Part shown: piece by piece, positions 33,374 through 42,632 of the stretch
Position numbering within the stretch: position 1 is the stretch's first letter
How the letters are laid out: each line of letters starts with the position of its first letter
Assembly: GCA_964596985.1 (NCBI GenBank)
Contig: CAZQWG010000002.1
Location: 383,697-447,696, forward strand
Length of the DNA: 64,000 nucleotides
Reading direction: 5' to 3'
Source of the DNA: GCA-020345945 sp964596985
GTDB lineage: Archaea > Thermoproteota > Bathyarchaeia > RBG-16-48-13 > GCA-020345945
Notes under the pieces: generated by a model
Told to the model about the DNA's origin: nothing
Database searches by the model: none
Seen by the model: only the letters and a program-made list of their open reading frames with translations
Position numbers and translations under genes: made by a program

Positions 33374-34294
33374 ATGGTGCTCATCAAGATGGTTCTACCT
33401 AAGGGGCACCTCTGGGATGACACAAAATACTTGCTTGATGAAGCCGGCTACAACCCGAATCTCAAGGACCCCCGCTCGTACCTCGTCAGGACCAACGATC
33501 CTGAGATCCAGATGAGGATACACAGGGCTCAGAACATAGGTCTTCTAGTTGAGGAAGGAAAATACGACCTCGGGATTACCGGGTTGGATTGGATTACCGA
33601 ACCCAAGGCGAATATCGAGCAGTTGATGGATTTGGGGTACGGAAGGGTTGACGTAGTCGCGGCGATTCCCCAAAGATACGGTCTGAATCCATCAGATGAA
33701 GCATCAAAAGATGAAGTCTTCCAGAGATTCCTACAGGCGATTAAAACCGAAGGGAAGAACCGCGTCATCGTAGCCTCAGAGTACGAGAATCTAACAATGA
33801 AGCTCTGTGAAGAGAAGTTCTCAGGCTTTCCATATCGGATCGTACGATCCTACGGGGCTACCGAGACCTTCATCGAAGTCGCAGACATGATCGTCGACTG
33901 TACAGAGACCGGAAGGACCCTACGTGAGAATGGTTGGGAAGTCGTCCACAAACTCTTCGACTCCACCGCTCGGTTGATTGCGTGCAAGGAGAGCCTAAAG
34001 GACACGGCAAAGAAGGCAAAGATAGGCGGTTTCATGACAATCATCAACGGGGCTCGATCAGCGGAAGGCTTGAAGCTTCTGAAGATGAACGTCCCAGAAT
34101 CCGCCTTCGAAGAGGTTATCGGCGTCCTTCCTGCGATGAAGAGCCCCACGATATCGCAGCTCTACGGAAGCAACGGCGGGTACGCTGTAGAGGTTGCCGT
34201 CAGAGAGGACCAGATAGTACAGCTGATCCCGGTATTGAAGAGGAAAGGCGCAACAGACATCATAGAGCTGGATATCAAGAAGGCGATCCGCTGA
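33374..34294 (+). CDS. hisG: ATP phosphoribosyltransferase, long form
   Basis: HisG catalyses the first step of histidine biosynthesis, ATP plus PRPP to phosphoribosyl-ATP. The 306-residue protein from ATG 33374 contains LPKGHLWDDTKYLLDEAGY, the GKYDLGITGLDWI block and the PRPP site VDCTETGRTLRENGWE. A C-terminal ACT-like regulatory domain (SPTISQLYGSNGGYAVEVAVREDQIVQLIPVLKRKGATDIIEL) makes it the long, histidine-inhibited form that needs no HisZ. AAGGAGAGG at 33361 sits just upstream of this ATG and rules out the GTG at 33341. No other his genes are adjacent. Confidence 0.95.
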   Translation: MVLIKMVLPKGHLWDDTKYLLDEAGYNPNLKDPRSYLVRTNDPEIQMRIHRAQNIGLLVEEGKYDLGITGLDWITEPKANIEQLMDLGYGRVDVVAAIPQRYGLNPSDEASKDEVFQRFLQAIKTEGKNRVIVASEYENLTMKLCEEKFSGFPYRIVRSYGATETFIEVADMIVDCTETGRTLRENGWEVVHKLFDSTARLIACKESLKDTAKKAKIGGFMTIINGARSAEGLKLLKMNVPESAFEEVIGVLPAMKSPTISQLYGSNGGYAVEVAVREDQIVQLIPVLKRKGATDIIELDIKKAIR

Positions 34295-34351
34295 CGTTGA
34301 TGTAGGACGATTGAAGGTACAGTTCTCTTCGGCTAGACGCTTCCGTAAGGT

Positions 34352-35449
34352 CTAGGTGAACCTTCCTCTTCCCTCTATCTTCCAGACGGACTCGACTCTT
34401 CCCTTCCGAATCCCGTAGACGATGTCGTGTAGGTTCACTGTTGTGCAGCAGTGGCTTGGATAGAGTTCTATCTTGTCGCCTATTCTAAACTTCCGCTCTG
34501 AACCGGCCAATCCTAGAATCCCGTGCTCTTCCGTGAGCTTCTTGAGCTCAACGTTCTCGACCCCTTTCACTTCGGGGTTCCCGAATTCCTTTGTTACCGC
34601 TTTCATTCCCGCGTCTACCACCGCCCTGTCCTCTGTGGGTGTGCTGATTACTGTGGTTAGGAGGCTAAGTGCCAGATCGAAGTCTACGCCTTCCAGTCTC
34701 TTGTAGTACGTGTCCATGAACACGTAGGAGCCCGCTTCGACCTCAGTTATCCCTGGGTAAACCCCGGTTATGTTGTAGGTTCCTGTTGCACCGGCGCTTA
34801 CGATACTAAACTCTATTCCAGAATCCCTGACAAGCCTGCTCGTTTCAACCAGTAGTGCGAGCCTCTTCTCGGCTGCCTCCTTCCTTTCCTCCCAACCTAT
34901 TATGCCCGTGAACGGGCTCTCGTAGCCCATGATCCCCTTGAATTCCAGTCCGGGGAGTCTAAGGATCTCTTGGATCAGTCTTAGGGTCGGTTCACCTGGC
35001 CGTACGCCGCATCTACCAATGCCTACATCTATCTCTACTATGACATTGACCTTGGTCTCTCTTTTCAAGGCGGCTTTCGAGATCTCCCTCGCGTTTTCAA
35101 GGCTTTCAACTGCTACGATGATGTCGCTGTGCCTCGATAGGTTGACCAGCCTCCAGACCTTTCGAGGGCCGACGATCTGGTTGGTTACGAGGATGTCCGG
35201 GATGCCTGCTGCCGCCATCACCTCTGCCTCACCCAGCTTTTGGCAGCAAATCCCTTTGGCTCCTGCAGCTATCTGCTTGTGGGCTATTATGGGGATCTTA
35301 TGCGTCTTCGAATGGGGTCTGAGATCCGTATCCACCTCTTCGAAAAACTTCGCCATTCTCGATATGTTGCTTTCCATTAAGTCGAGGTCGATCATAAGTG
35401 CAGGCGTGTCTATTTGGTCAACCTCGATGTCCAGAATGTCTTCTCCCAT
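34352..35449 (-). CDS. D-threonine aldolase / D-serine dehydratase-like PLP enzyme
   Basis: The 365-residue protein belongs to the alanine racemase-fold DSD1/D-threonine aldolase family. RPHSKTHK near residue 45 holds the PLP lysine, VEIDVGIGRCGVRPG and SAGATGTYNI bind the cofactor phosphate, and the C-terminal PSHCCTTVNLHD gives the histidine-cysteine metal site typical of the family. It would cleave or dehydrate a D-hydroxyamino acid. An MFS gene lies upstream on the same strand 62 bp away, so the pair may take up and break down one compound. Confidence 0.88.
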   Translation of the reverse strand: MGEDILDIEVDQIDTPALMIDLDLMESNISRMAKFFEEVDTDLRPHSKTHKIPIIAHKQIAAGAKGICCQKLGEAEVMAAAGIPDILVTNQIVGPRKVWRLVNLSRHSDIIVAVESLENAREISKAALKRETKVNVIVEIDVGIGRCGVRPGEPTLRLIQEILRLPGLEFKGIMGYESPFTGIIGWEERKEAAEKRLALLVETSRLVRDSGIEFSIVSAGATGTYNITGVYPGITEVEAGSYVFMDTYYKRLEGVDFDLALSLLTTVISTPTEDRAVVDAGMKAVTKEFGNPEVKGVENVELKKLTEEHGILGLAGSERKFRIGDKIELYPSHCCTTVNLHDIVYGIRKGRVESVWKIEGRGRFT

Positions 35450-35511
35450 CTCTCTGCATCTCCAAGGTAGTATCGGTACTCTCTCGTCTTCCTATGTTGG
35501 TTTTTCTTGTC

Positions 35512-36702
35512 TTATTGGTTGCTTGGCTCCCTTACCAAGAGGATCAGTAACCCTCCGAGAAGGGAGATTCCTGCTAGTATAACGAAAGAGTTCTTGAGTC
35601 CTATTGCATCGGCAATGAAACCGATGACCACTGGCGAAAGCCCCCCCATGCCCCTGCCTATCGAGTAGAATAGTCCATACGCCTTCCCGAGGGCGCGGCT
35701 GGGTGTGACATCCGCCACGTATGCAAATATCACTGCTCCAATCGAGCCTGTAGCGTAGCCTAGTGGCACAAGCAACAGTACTGCCATGAAAGGGTCTTCG
35801 ACACTGATCAGCGCTAGAATACAGATCGTTGCCAGCCCCAAATTGATTGCGATGATCCTCTTTCTCCCGAAAAAGTCCGAGAGCCATCCGCTGACGGGCT
35901 GGGAGATCATCGCCATCCCCGACAAGACCGATAAGAGTGTAGCAGCGTACCCTACACTGAGACTCATTTCATCGACAAGGTACACCGTAGTGAAAGCAGT
36001 AATCCCGTTCTGACTGAAACTGCTTGCGGCGAAGACAATCGACAGCAACATTATGGCTGTCCCTGTGGAGTCATCCCTCCCTCCTTCCACCGACTCTTTA
36101 CTGGCGGTCTTCTCCCCCTCTTTCACTGTTTCCTTATGCTCGTACGGGACAAACTTCCAGAATATAAACGATATCGCGAATCCTGGAAGGGTTAACAGAA
36201 GGAACACCCATCGCCATCCAAGCGCCGTTCCTATTATACCTGATAAGAGCGGTCCTGCAAAACCGCTTAAGAATCCCAGCGACCCGTGCACGCCCATCGC
36301 TCGACCTCTATTCTTCACGAAGAGATCCGATATCATTGCAAGCCCCGAGGGATGGTACAGCCCCCCTCCTACCCCCGCAAGGACCTGTAGGGCGAGAAGA
36401 TGCCAGTACTCCACTGAAAAGCCTGTCAGAAACATTACCGCACTGAACCAGATGATATTCATCGCTATCAGGATCTTCCTGTTCATTCTGTCTGCGGCGA
36501 TTCCGGCTGGTAGAGCGAACAACGCATAGCTCAGATTGAGTCCAGTCACTACCAGACCCGACAACGTGTATGATAGGTTGAATTCGAATTTGATCGCAGG
36601 AAGAATCGAGGGAACCATCAGCAGGTAGAAATGGTTGAAAAAGTGTATCATCGAGAAGATGACTAGAATCAATGTTCTGCTTTCTTGCTGGGTGTCGTTC
36701 AA
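35512..36702 (-). CDS. MFS transporter
   Basis: The 396-residue permease has 12 membrane helices and two copies of motif A, GIAADRMNRKILI after helix 2 and GWLSDFFGRKRII after helix 8, which makes the MFS call firm. A charged loop (EHKETVKEGEKTASKESVEGGRDDS) divides the halves. It is probably co-transcribed with the D-threonine aldolase-like gene that follows. Confidence 0.9.
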   Translation of the reverse strand: MNDTQQESRTLILVIFSMIHFFNHFYLLMVPSILPAIKFEFNLSYTLSGLVVTGLNLSYALFALPAGIAADRMNRKILIAMNIIWFSAVMFLTGFSVEYWHLLALQVLAGVGGGLYHPSGLAMISDLFVKNRGRAMGVHGSLGFLSGFAGPLLSGIIGTALGWRWVFLLLTLPGFAISFIFWKFVPYEHKETVKEGEKTASKESVEGGRDDSTGTAIMLLSIVFAASSFSQNGITAFTTVYLVDEMSLSVGYAATLLSVLSGMAMISQPVSGWLSDFFGRKRIIAINLGLATICILALISVEDPFMAVLLLVPLGYATGSIGAVIFAYVADVTPSRALGKAYGLFYSIGRGMGGLSPVVIGFIADAIGLKNSFVILAGISLLGGLLILLVREPSNQ

Positions 36703-37112
36703 ACGGTTTTCCCTCTTCTGGAAGAAGACTTTCCTTCGAGTGCTGAAACCTGCAATTGGAAGGTGTTGCTATTAGTCTTTTTCTGCGTTCTCGTATCTGC
36801 TCATGATCGTTGTCTTCCGTTTGGACTATTCTTTCTCGTTCTTCTGGTATATTCCTTAAAAGGGGAAGGTTCCCCGAGGTATTACCTAGGAATCACTTGA
36901 GTATTTGGCGTCGATCTCCCTGTAATTGTTTCAGATCAATCCAAGTTCTTTTCTCTGGTTCTTTGACTGGTATGATGCAAATCCCTTGAATAGCTACCCG
37001 GTGAATCTGGGATCGCGTCAAAGGAATAGTTGGGCTCAGGTTTCGTCAAACGTGCTGTACAACCCACAGCCCATCCGTTCCCGTTGAAAAAAAGGAAAGG
37101 TGTCAAATCCAG
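36703..37112. other. Intergenic region with TATA-like sequence
   Basis: This 410-bp gap between a leftward MFS gene and the rightward ESCRT-III gene has an AT-rich GGTATATTCCTTAAAAGG near 36848-36865. It shows no convincing reading frame, RNA gene or repeat. It may hold both divergent promoters. Confidence 0.4.
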
Positions 37113-37781
37113 TTGCTTGGAAGTTCTAGAGACGGTTGGACAAACTCAAAGAGGTCTTCGATCCTCAAGAATATTGAAGAAAGGCTTGTAGGTGCCCCTC
37201 CGAAACCCCTCAAGTCCAGAATCTCTGAGGCCACAACACGGCTCCGAATACAGTCTAGTAAACTTGGTCAAACTGCCAACAAAATGGAGGTCAGAGACAA
37301 GCAGATGTTCGACAAGGTCGTTAAGGCAGTAATGAGTAAGGACAAAGAAAGGGCTACCATGTATGCAAATGAGTGTGCGGAGGTAAGGAAGGTAGCCAAG
37401 CTAGTAATCAGCAGCCAGCTGGCATTGGAGCGTGTACAGGTGAGAATGGAGACAGTCAGTGACATGGGTGATATCTTGATCAGTGTGGCTCCTGCAGTCG
37501 AGGTCATTCGAGGCATCAAGGATACCATAAGGATGGTGGTACCTGAAGTATCGTTTGAGCTTGATCAGATACAAAGCATGCTGAGTGAGACGGTTATCGA
37601 AGCCGGGCATATGTACGACCGATCCTACTCCATGGATGCAACCGAAGAGGCGGAGAAGATACTAGGTGAAGCGAACGCTGTCGCTGAACAACGAATAAAG
37701 GAGAGGTTTCCAGACTTTCCTCAATCCTCAACTGCTTCGTCCAATGAGCCAATCCTACCCTCCTTTGGACAGAATTTCTGA
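37113..37781 (+). CDS. ESCRT-III/Snf7 (CdvB-like) protein
   Basis: The 222-residue protein is almost entirely helical and matches archaeal Snf7/CdvB proteins. A basic first helix pair (PPKPLKSRISEATTRLRIQSSKLGQTANKMEVRDKQMFDKVVKAV) precedes KERATMYANECAEVRKVAKLVISSQLALERVQVRMETVSDMGDILISVAPAVEVI and a late acidic helix. Such proteins polymerise on membranes in cell division or vesicle budding. The short tail (SSTASSNEPILPSF) has no clear winged helix. The CdvA and CdvC (Vps4) partners are not in this window, so this may be a paralogue rather than the division protein. The start is TTG 37113 with GGAAAGG upstream. Confidence 0.87.
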   Translation: MLGSSRDGWTNSKRSSILKNIEERLVGAPPKPLKSRISEATTRLRIQSSKLGQTANKMEVRDKQMFDKVVKAVMSKDKERATMYANECAEVRKVAKLVISSQLALERVQVRMETVSDMGDILISVAPAVEVIRGIKDTIRMVVPEVSFELDQIQSMLSETVIEAGHMYDRSYSMDATEEAEKILGEANAVAEQRIKERFPDFPQSSTASSNEPILPSFGQNF

Positions 37782-37967
37782 CAAGTGTATCATATCCAGG
37801 TGCGAGGAGTCCCCCTCCTCGCTGGCTTGGTCAACCGTTGGGCACTCTTATTGGAGTCCTACTGTTTCCGTTGAATCTTCTCCCGCGATCTTTGTACAGT
37901 CATCCATTGCTTGTTCTTGTGAAGGATTCTGTAACAGCTGGAATGCCAGGTGTACGCATAGTCTGAC

Positions 37968-38687
37968 TTATGTAGAGGGGTATTTCTCAGTAAGTCTTGC
38001 CTCCTTCACGAGGAGTATTCCTGAACCGTGATGCCAAGATTTCGTGGTTCGAGTAATCTCGATTCTCCGCTTGAATAGGGGTGAGTCACAGACGAAGGAT
38101 TCGTATTCCCCTCCCTCCCCCGCTGGGTGGATGCCGAATTTTCTTGAGAGGCAGGATAATTCTTCCAAAGCTTTTCTGTCAAGCTTTCTCCCAAGCCATT
38201 CCTCTCCTAGACCTAGAGCGGAGACGCCGACGACTCTGATGTCGAAATCTAGTTCAAGCATCTCTTCAATGAGTCCTATTGGCTCCCTCTTCCAGAGGGG
38301 GGTGATGAGCTCCAGTCCGTTTCTCTTGCAGATACGGGAGAGGCGACTTTTCTGGTAGTTGCTCTCTACCGCGCCTGAGACTAACGAATCTATTCCGAGG
38401 CGTCGCTTCAAGAGCGACATTGAGTTGTCTAGCTCGTTCAGTTCTTCTTCTTTCAGGTTGGGGGTCTCGATCTGGACTACTGGTATTTCCATGGCTTCTG
38501 CTTGAAGTGCCGTCCACTTCGCGTTTGGAAAATGGAACATCCATGACTCAGACGTCTCGGGGATCACCGAGAGTAGGCTTTTCACTTGGATTCCTTGATT
38601 GACAGCGTACCACAGGGCTAGATTCGAATCCTTTCCGCCAGAATAGAGAATTACAGCCCTAGGCTGATCTGTTTTATACCCGGACAA
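37968..38687 (-). CDS. dph6: Diphthine--ammonia ligase family protein
   Basis: The 239-residue ATP pyrophosphatase begins with AVILYSGGKDSNLALWYAV (PP-loop) and has the MJ0570-type core: GIDSLVSGAVESNYQKSRLSRICKRNGLELITPLWKRE and HPAGEGGEYESFVCDSPLFKRRIEI. Dph6 amidates diphthine on elongation factor 2 as the last step of diphthamide synthesis. The ATG is 14 nt or so before the conserved strand. It is convergent with the ESCRT-III gene. Confidence 0.92.
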   Translation of the reverse strand: MSGYKTDQPRAVILYSGGKDSNLALWYAVNQGIQVKSLLSVIPETSESWMFHFPNAKWTALQAEAMEIPVVQIETPNLKEEELNELDNSMSLLKRRLGIDSLVSGAVESNYQKSRLSRICKRNGLELITPLWKREPIGLIEEMLELDFDIRVVGVSALGLGEEWLGRKLDRKALEELSCLSRKFGIHPAGEGGEYESFVCDSPLFKRRIEITRTTKSWHHGSGILLVKEARLTEKYPST

Positions 38688-38721
38688 TTCGCATCGCCTC
38701 TTGGATGCCCCTTCCTTAGAC

Positions 38722-39075
38722 TTACAGCGGGTCTTCTACGACTGATTTGATAGTGCGTTTGAGTCTGGAGTAGTTCATATACCAAACAAGCGCAAGAATC
38801 AAGCCTGCGGGAAGCAATAATAAAAGTGTGAGTACAATTACTGTAATGCACTTCGCCGCAATAGAGATGCTGTAGGTTGTTTCCCGTCTGTTACCGGATT
38901 GCTTTGTTGAGACATCGGCTTCGTTAAAGAAGTCTTTGTACGTGATCACCCCGTCTTCTATGGAGAAGTCGAACCCTTTCTCTCTAAGCCTTGTAGTCAA
39001 TCGCGTATCGATGTCTTTTTCTTTCTCCAGTGATTCAGGCAATTCCACAGATTCTGAGAAGAGGAGTAGAGACAA
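38722..39075 (-). CDS. Hypothetical membrane-anchored protein
   Basis: The 117-residue protein has a soluble N-terminal part (about 1-70, with KGFDFSIEDGVITYKDFFNEADV) and one long or two short membrane helices near 75-105 (ITVIVLTLLLLLPAGLILALVWYM), then a basic tail. I recognise no family. It is leftward, 34 bp upstream of dph6 and probably co-transcribed with it. The 39076-39352 stretch upstream shows a TATA-like AGTATAAATC for the acyl-CoA synthetase gene. Confidence 0.6.
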   Translation of the reverse strand: MSLLLFSESVELPESLEKEKDIDTRLTTRLREKGFDFSIEDGVITYKDFFNEADVSTKQSGNRRETTYSISIAAKCITVIVLTLLLLLPAGLILALVWYMNYSRLKRTIKSVVEDPL

Positions 39076-39352
39076 AGACGATCCTTCTTACAAAGCGCTG
39101 TCCCCAGATGTTTTTAACAGTTTTTCCACTGCTCACTTCTAGAGAGATTTACGTCAAGTATTTAATGCCGTAAGGTTTTGTTCGAGGGATGACTTGAATG
39201 AAGCCCTCTCAATACGCATCTAATCTTCAGATCAGGATTACACTAGTGACCAGTCTCATTTTAACCCTTAACAGGGGGTAAGTATAAATCTGAAAAGGAA
39301 AAGTCTGCACTCTAGTTCTTCGTAACTGAGGGAAGAAGCGGGTATCCAGGGA

Positions 39353-41464
39353 ATGCTTGAGGAATTCTTCAGACCTTCTTCTGCAGCGGTCATCGGGGCG
39401 TCTCGCAACCCGACAAAGGTAGGACACCAGATTCTGAGAAACCTAGTCGACAGCAACTTTCCTGGAGAGATCTATCCTGTCAATCCGAAAGCCGACACGA
39501 TCCACGGCCTGAAATGCTATTCTCAGGTCTCTGAGATCTCAGGGGAGATTGATCTTGCTCTTGTCGCGGTTCCTGCCCGTTTCGTCCTAGACGTAGCAAA
39601 GCAATGCGGAGAGAAGAGAGTCAAGGGAATACTCGTCGTGTCTGCCGGATTCAAGGAGACCGGTTTGGAAGGAGCGGAACTCGAGCGGCAACTTGTGGAG
39701 GTCTGTGAGAAGTACGGTATGAGACTTCTGGGACCTAACTGTCTAGGGGTGACAGACACCTTTACGCCTATGAACGCAGCTTTTTCTCCAAAGATGCCGT
39801 TGAGAGGGAATATCGCCTTTCTCTCCCAGAGCGGTGCCATCTGCACGGCTGTCTTAGATTGGTCCCTCAGAGAGAACATAGGCTTCAGCAGATTCATCAG
39901 CCTTGGAAACAAAGCCGACCTGGATGAGACGGATTTTATGCTCTCTCTGGCAGACGACGATAATACCCAGGTCATACTGATCTACCTAGAGGGAGTCAAA
40001 GACGGGATACGTTTCGTCTCGGTTGCGCGTGAAGTTACAAGGAAGAAACCTGTGATCGTTGTAAAATCGGGGGTTTCCGATGCCGGCGCCAGAGCGATCT
40101 CCTCCCATACAGGTTCGATGGCTGGTAGCGATGTAGCTTTTGACGTAGCCTTTAGGAAGAGTGGCGTCATCCGAGCAATGACCATGGAAGGATTATTCGA
40201 TTTGGCTTTGGCATTCTCAAGCCAGCCTCGCCTTGAGGAGCCTCACGTTGTGATATTGACTAACGCCGGTGGACCGGGAATTCTGGCGACAGACGCCTGT
40301 GAGAAACATGGTCTGAGACCTATCTCATTCGGGGCAGGGTTGATCAACGTGTTGCGGGATAATCTTCCCCGAGAGGCTTCTCTACATAATCCTATAGATG
40401 TGCTTGGAGACGCGACGGCTGAACGATACGGCTTTGCTTTAGAGAAGATTCTGGAGTACGAGGAATCTGCTAGCGTAATCGTCATTTTAACCCCCCAGGC
40501 GGTTACCGAGCCTGAGAAGACCGCTGAACTCATCTGCGGTCTTCGTAGGAAGTTCCCTGACAAACCAATTGTCACTTCCTTTTTAGGCGGGGAACAGGTG
40601 GAGAAGGCTATCGATATCCTTCAAGAGTGCGGCATTCCCAACTATCCCTTCCCGGAGAGGGCGGTATTCGCTCTCTCTAAACTTGCAGACTACTACCGCT
40701 ATCTTGGCAGTCCTATTGAGGACAAGGTTCCTGAGTTTGATGTCAATCGGAATAGGGTTGCGGGGATCTTCAAAAGGGTCAGAGCCGATGGTCGTGTATC
40801 CCTGCTGGGAACCGAAGCGAAGGAAGTGGTAACAGTATATGGTATCCTGACTCCTCTCAGTGGACTGGCGAAGAGTGCCGAGGAGGCGGTAAGCCTAGCT
40901 AAGGTAGTGGGGTATCCAGTGGTTATGAAGGTAGCATCTCCGCAAATCCTGCACAAGACGGACATCGGAGGCGTGCTACTCAACATATCCTCGCCGACAG
41001 GTGTAGAGGCAGCCTTCGGTCAGATCCTAGAAAACGCAAGTCGCTTTGTTCCAAATGCAACGATCTACGGGGTTGAGGTACAGAAGATGGCTCCAGTAGG
41101 AAAAGAGATGATAATAGGTATGCATAGGGACCCTCAGTTTGGACCATTGCTGATGTTCGGGCTCGGGGGAATATACGTCAATTTCCTGAAGGACGTCTCC
41201 TTCAGTTTGTCTCCTATCTCACGCCACGATGCATCGAACATGATCCTTGAAACGAAAGCGTATACCTTATTGAGGGGAATTAGAGGAGAAAAGCCGTCCG
41301 ACATCGACTCGATCGAGGATGTTCTCCTCCGAATGTCCCAAATGGTAACCGATTTTCCTGAGATCGTTGAGGTCGACATAAATCCCCTGCTGGTCTATGA
41401 AAAGGGGAAAGGATCATTAGCCCCGGACGTCAAGATAACCATTAGCCCCAAGGAGGGAGCCTAG
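39353..41464 (+). CDS. ADP-forming acyl-CoA (acetyl-CoA) synthetase, fused alpha-beta
   Basis: The 703-residue protein is a fused NDP-forming acyl-CoA synthetase, which converts acyl-CoA, ADP and phosphate to acid, CoA and ATP in archaeal fermentation, or the reverse. The CoA-binding domain begins FFRPSSAAVIGASRNPTKVG. The succinyl-CoA-ligase-like part has the phosphohistidine region ISSHTGSMAGSDVAFD and VILTNAGGPGILATD. The C-terminal ATP-grasp domain (from about 480) has GYPVVMKVASPQILHKTDIGGV and MIIGMHRDPQFGPLLMFGLGGIYV. It ends 2 nt before the phosphotransacetylase-like gene, forming an operon with it. Confidence 0.95.
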   Translation: MLEEFFRPSSAAVIGASRNPTKVGHQILRNLVDSNFPGEIYPVNPKADTIHGLKCYSQVSEISGEIDLALVAVPARFVLDVAKQCGEKRVKGILVVSAGFKETGLEGAELERQLVEVCEKYGMRLLGPNCLGVTDTFTPMNAAFSPKMPLRGNIAFLSQSGAICTAVLDWSLRENIGFSRFISLGNKADLDETDFMLSLADDDNTQVILIYLEGVKDGIRFVSVAREVTRKKPVIVVKSGVSDAGARAISSHTGSMAGSDVAFDVAFRKSGVIRAMTMEGLFDLALAFSSQPRLEEPHVVILTNAGGPGILATDACEKHGLRPISFGAGLINVLRDNLPREASLHNPIDVLGDATAERYGFALEKILEYEESASVIVILTPQAVTEPEKTAELICGLRRKFPDKPIVTSFLGGEQVEKAIDILQECGIPNYPFPERAVFALSKLADYYRYLGSPIEDKVPEFDVNRNRVAGIFKRVRADGRVSLLGTEAKEVVTVYGILTPLSGLAKSAEEAVSLAKVVGYPVVMKVASPQILHKTDIGGVLLNISSPTGVEAAFGQILENASRFVPNATIYGVEVQKMAPVGKEMIIGMHRDPQFGPLLMFGLGGIYVNFLKDVSFSLSPISRHDASNMILETKAYTLLRGIRGEKPSDIDSIEDVLLRMSQMVTDFPEIVEVDINPLLVYEKGKGSLAPDVKITISPKEGA

Positions 41465-41466
41465 CA

Positions 41467-42549
41467 TTGAAGAAACCTGCATCTATCTACCTAACCTCCC
41501 CTAAGCTGTTCGTTGGAAAAACCGCTGTCTGCCTTGGATTGGGGATGAAGTTTCGTGAAGAGGGATACAAGGTTGGATACTTCAAACCCCTAGGGCTGGA
41601 AATGGGGAGAACCGTTGACGGAGAACCGTACGATGAAGATGTAGCGTTGATGAAAGACGCACTTGAACTCGAGTCTCCTCTGGAGCATATTGCGCCTGTT
41701 ACACTTGGAAGATACTTCCTTGAGGAGACCCTGAAGGTTGGTGCTGAGTTACTCTTCCGCAGAATCCAAGAAGGATTTCGGAAGGTCTCCGATGGTGTCG
41801 ATATTCTTCTGATAGAGGGTACCTATTTCTCCGCATTCGGCTCCCATATTGGACTCTCGGCTCCCAGACTCTCAAAGGAGCTGGACTCGAAGATTCTCCT
41901 TGTCTCGAAGTTTGAGAACGACTGTGTCGTCGACGAACTGTTTCGAGAGAAGACCTGTATTGAGCGTCAGAAAGCCGAGATTCTTGGGTACATCCTCAAC
42001 GATGTAAAAAGACAGGTTCTCGAAAGGGTTCGGGATCTTGCGGTGCCAATATTGGAGAAAAACGGTCTCAAGAATTGGGGAATTATCCCATCGAACGTGA
42101 AACTCACTTCACCTACAGTTAGGGAGATATATGAGAATCTGGGGGGAGAGCTTCTCGCTTGCGGGGATAGACTGGAGAGACTCGTCGAGGAGTTTCTTGT
42201 GGGGGCGATGACCCCGGAGAGCGCGTTGAGCTATTTCAGGAGAGCGACGAACAAGGCGGTTGTAACCGGTGGGGACAGAGCAGACATCGCGCTATCCGCG
42301 TTGGAGACGGACACGAGTGTCCTGATACTTACTGGGAATCTGTATCCCAGCGTCCGGGTGTTGGCGAGAGCGGACGAGAAAGGGGTGCCAGTGCTGCTGG
42401 TTCCATACGACACTTTTACGACAATCGACAGGATATCTCAGATATCCGGCAAGATCAAACCCGGGGATTCCAAGCGTATAGAACTGGCTCGGGAAATGGT
42501 CGCGGAGAATATCCGTTGGAAGGAGATGATTGATTCTCTACTCGGCTAG
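41467..42549 (+). CDS. DRTGG-domain/BioD-like P-loop protein (phosphotransacetylase-associated family)
   Basis: The 360-residue protein begins with a dethiobiotin-synthetase-like P-loop (YLTSPKLFVGKTAVCLGLGMKF), followed by a BioD-like domain (DILLIEGTYF, SKILLVSKF). A C-terminal DRTGG domain (GDRADIALSALETDTSVLILTGN and VPVLLVPYDTFTTIDRI) completes it. This layout is the N-terminal half of long phosphotransacetylases without the catalytic PTA domain, and in archaea it often sits beside ADP-forming acyl-CoA synthetase. A nucleotide-sensing regulatory role is likely but not established. It starts 2 nt after the synthetase stop with TTG 41467. Confidence 0.87.
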   Translation: MKKPASIYLTSPKLFVGKTAVCLGLGMKFREEGYKVGYFKPLGLEMGRTVDGEPYDEDVALMKDALELESPLEHIAPVTLGRYFLEETLKVGAELLFRRIQEGFRKVSDGVDILLIEGTYFSAFGSHIGLSAPRLSKELDSKILLVSKFENDCVVDELFREKTCIERQKAEILGYILNDVKRQVLERVRDLAVPILEKNGLKNWGIIPSNVKLTSPTVREIYENLGGELLACGDRLERLVEEFLVGAMTPESALSYFRRATNKAVVTGGDRADIALSALETDTSVLILTGNLYPSVRVLARADEKGVPVLLVPYDTFTTIDRISQISGKIKPGDSKRIELAREMVAENIRWKEMIDSLLG

Positions 42550-42632
42550 CTCCAAGTCGAGTCAAGACTCTATTATTTATGGTTCGAAAGTTCTATATTC
42601 GACATATCCTCTTTCACCTTGGAGCTGGCTTT

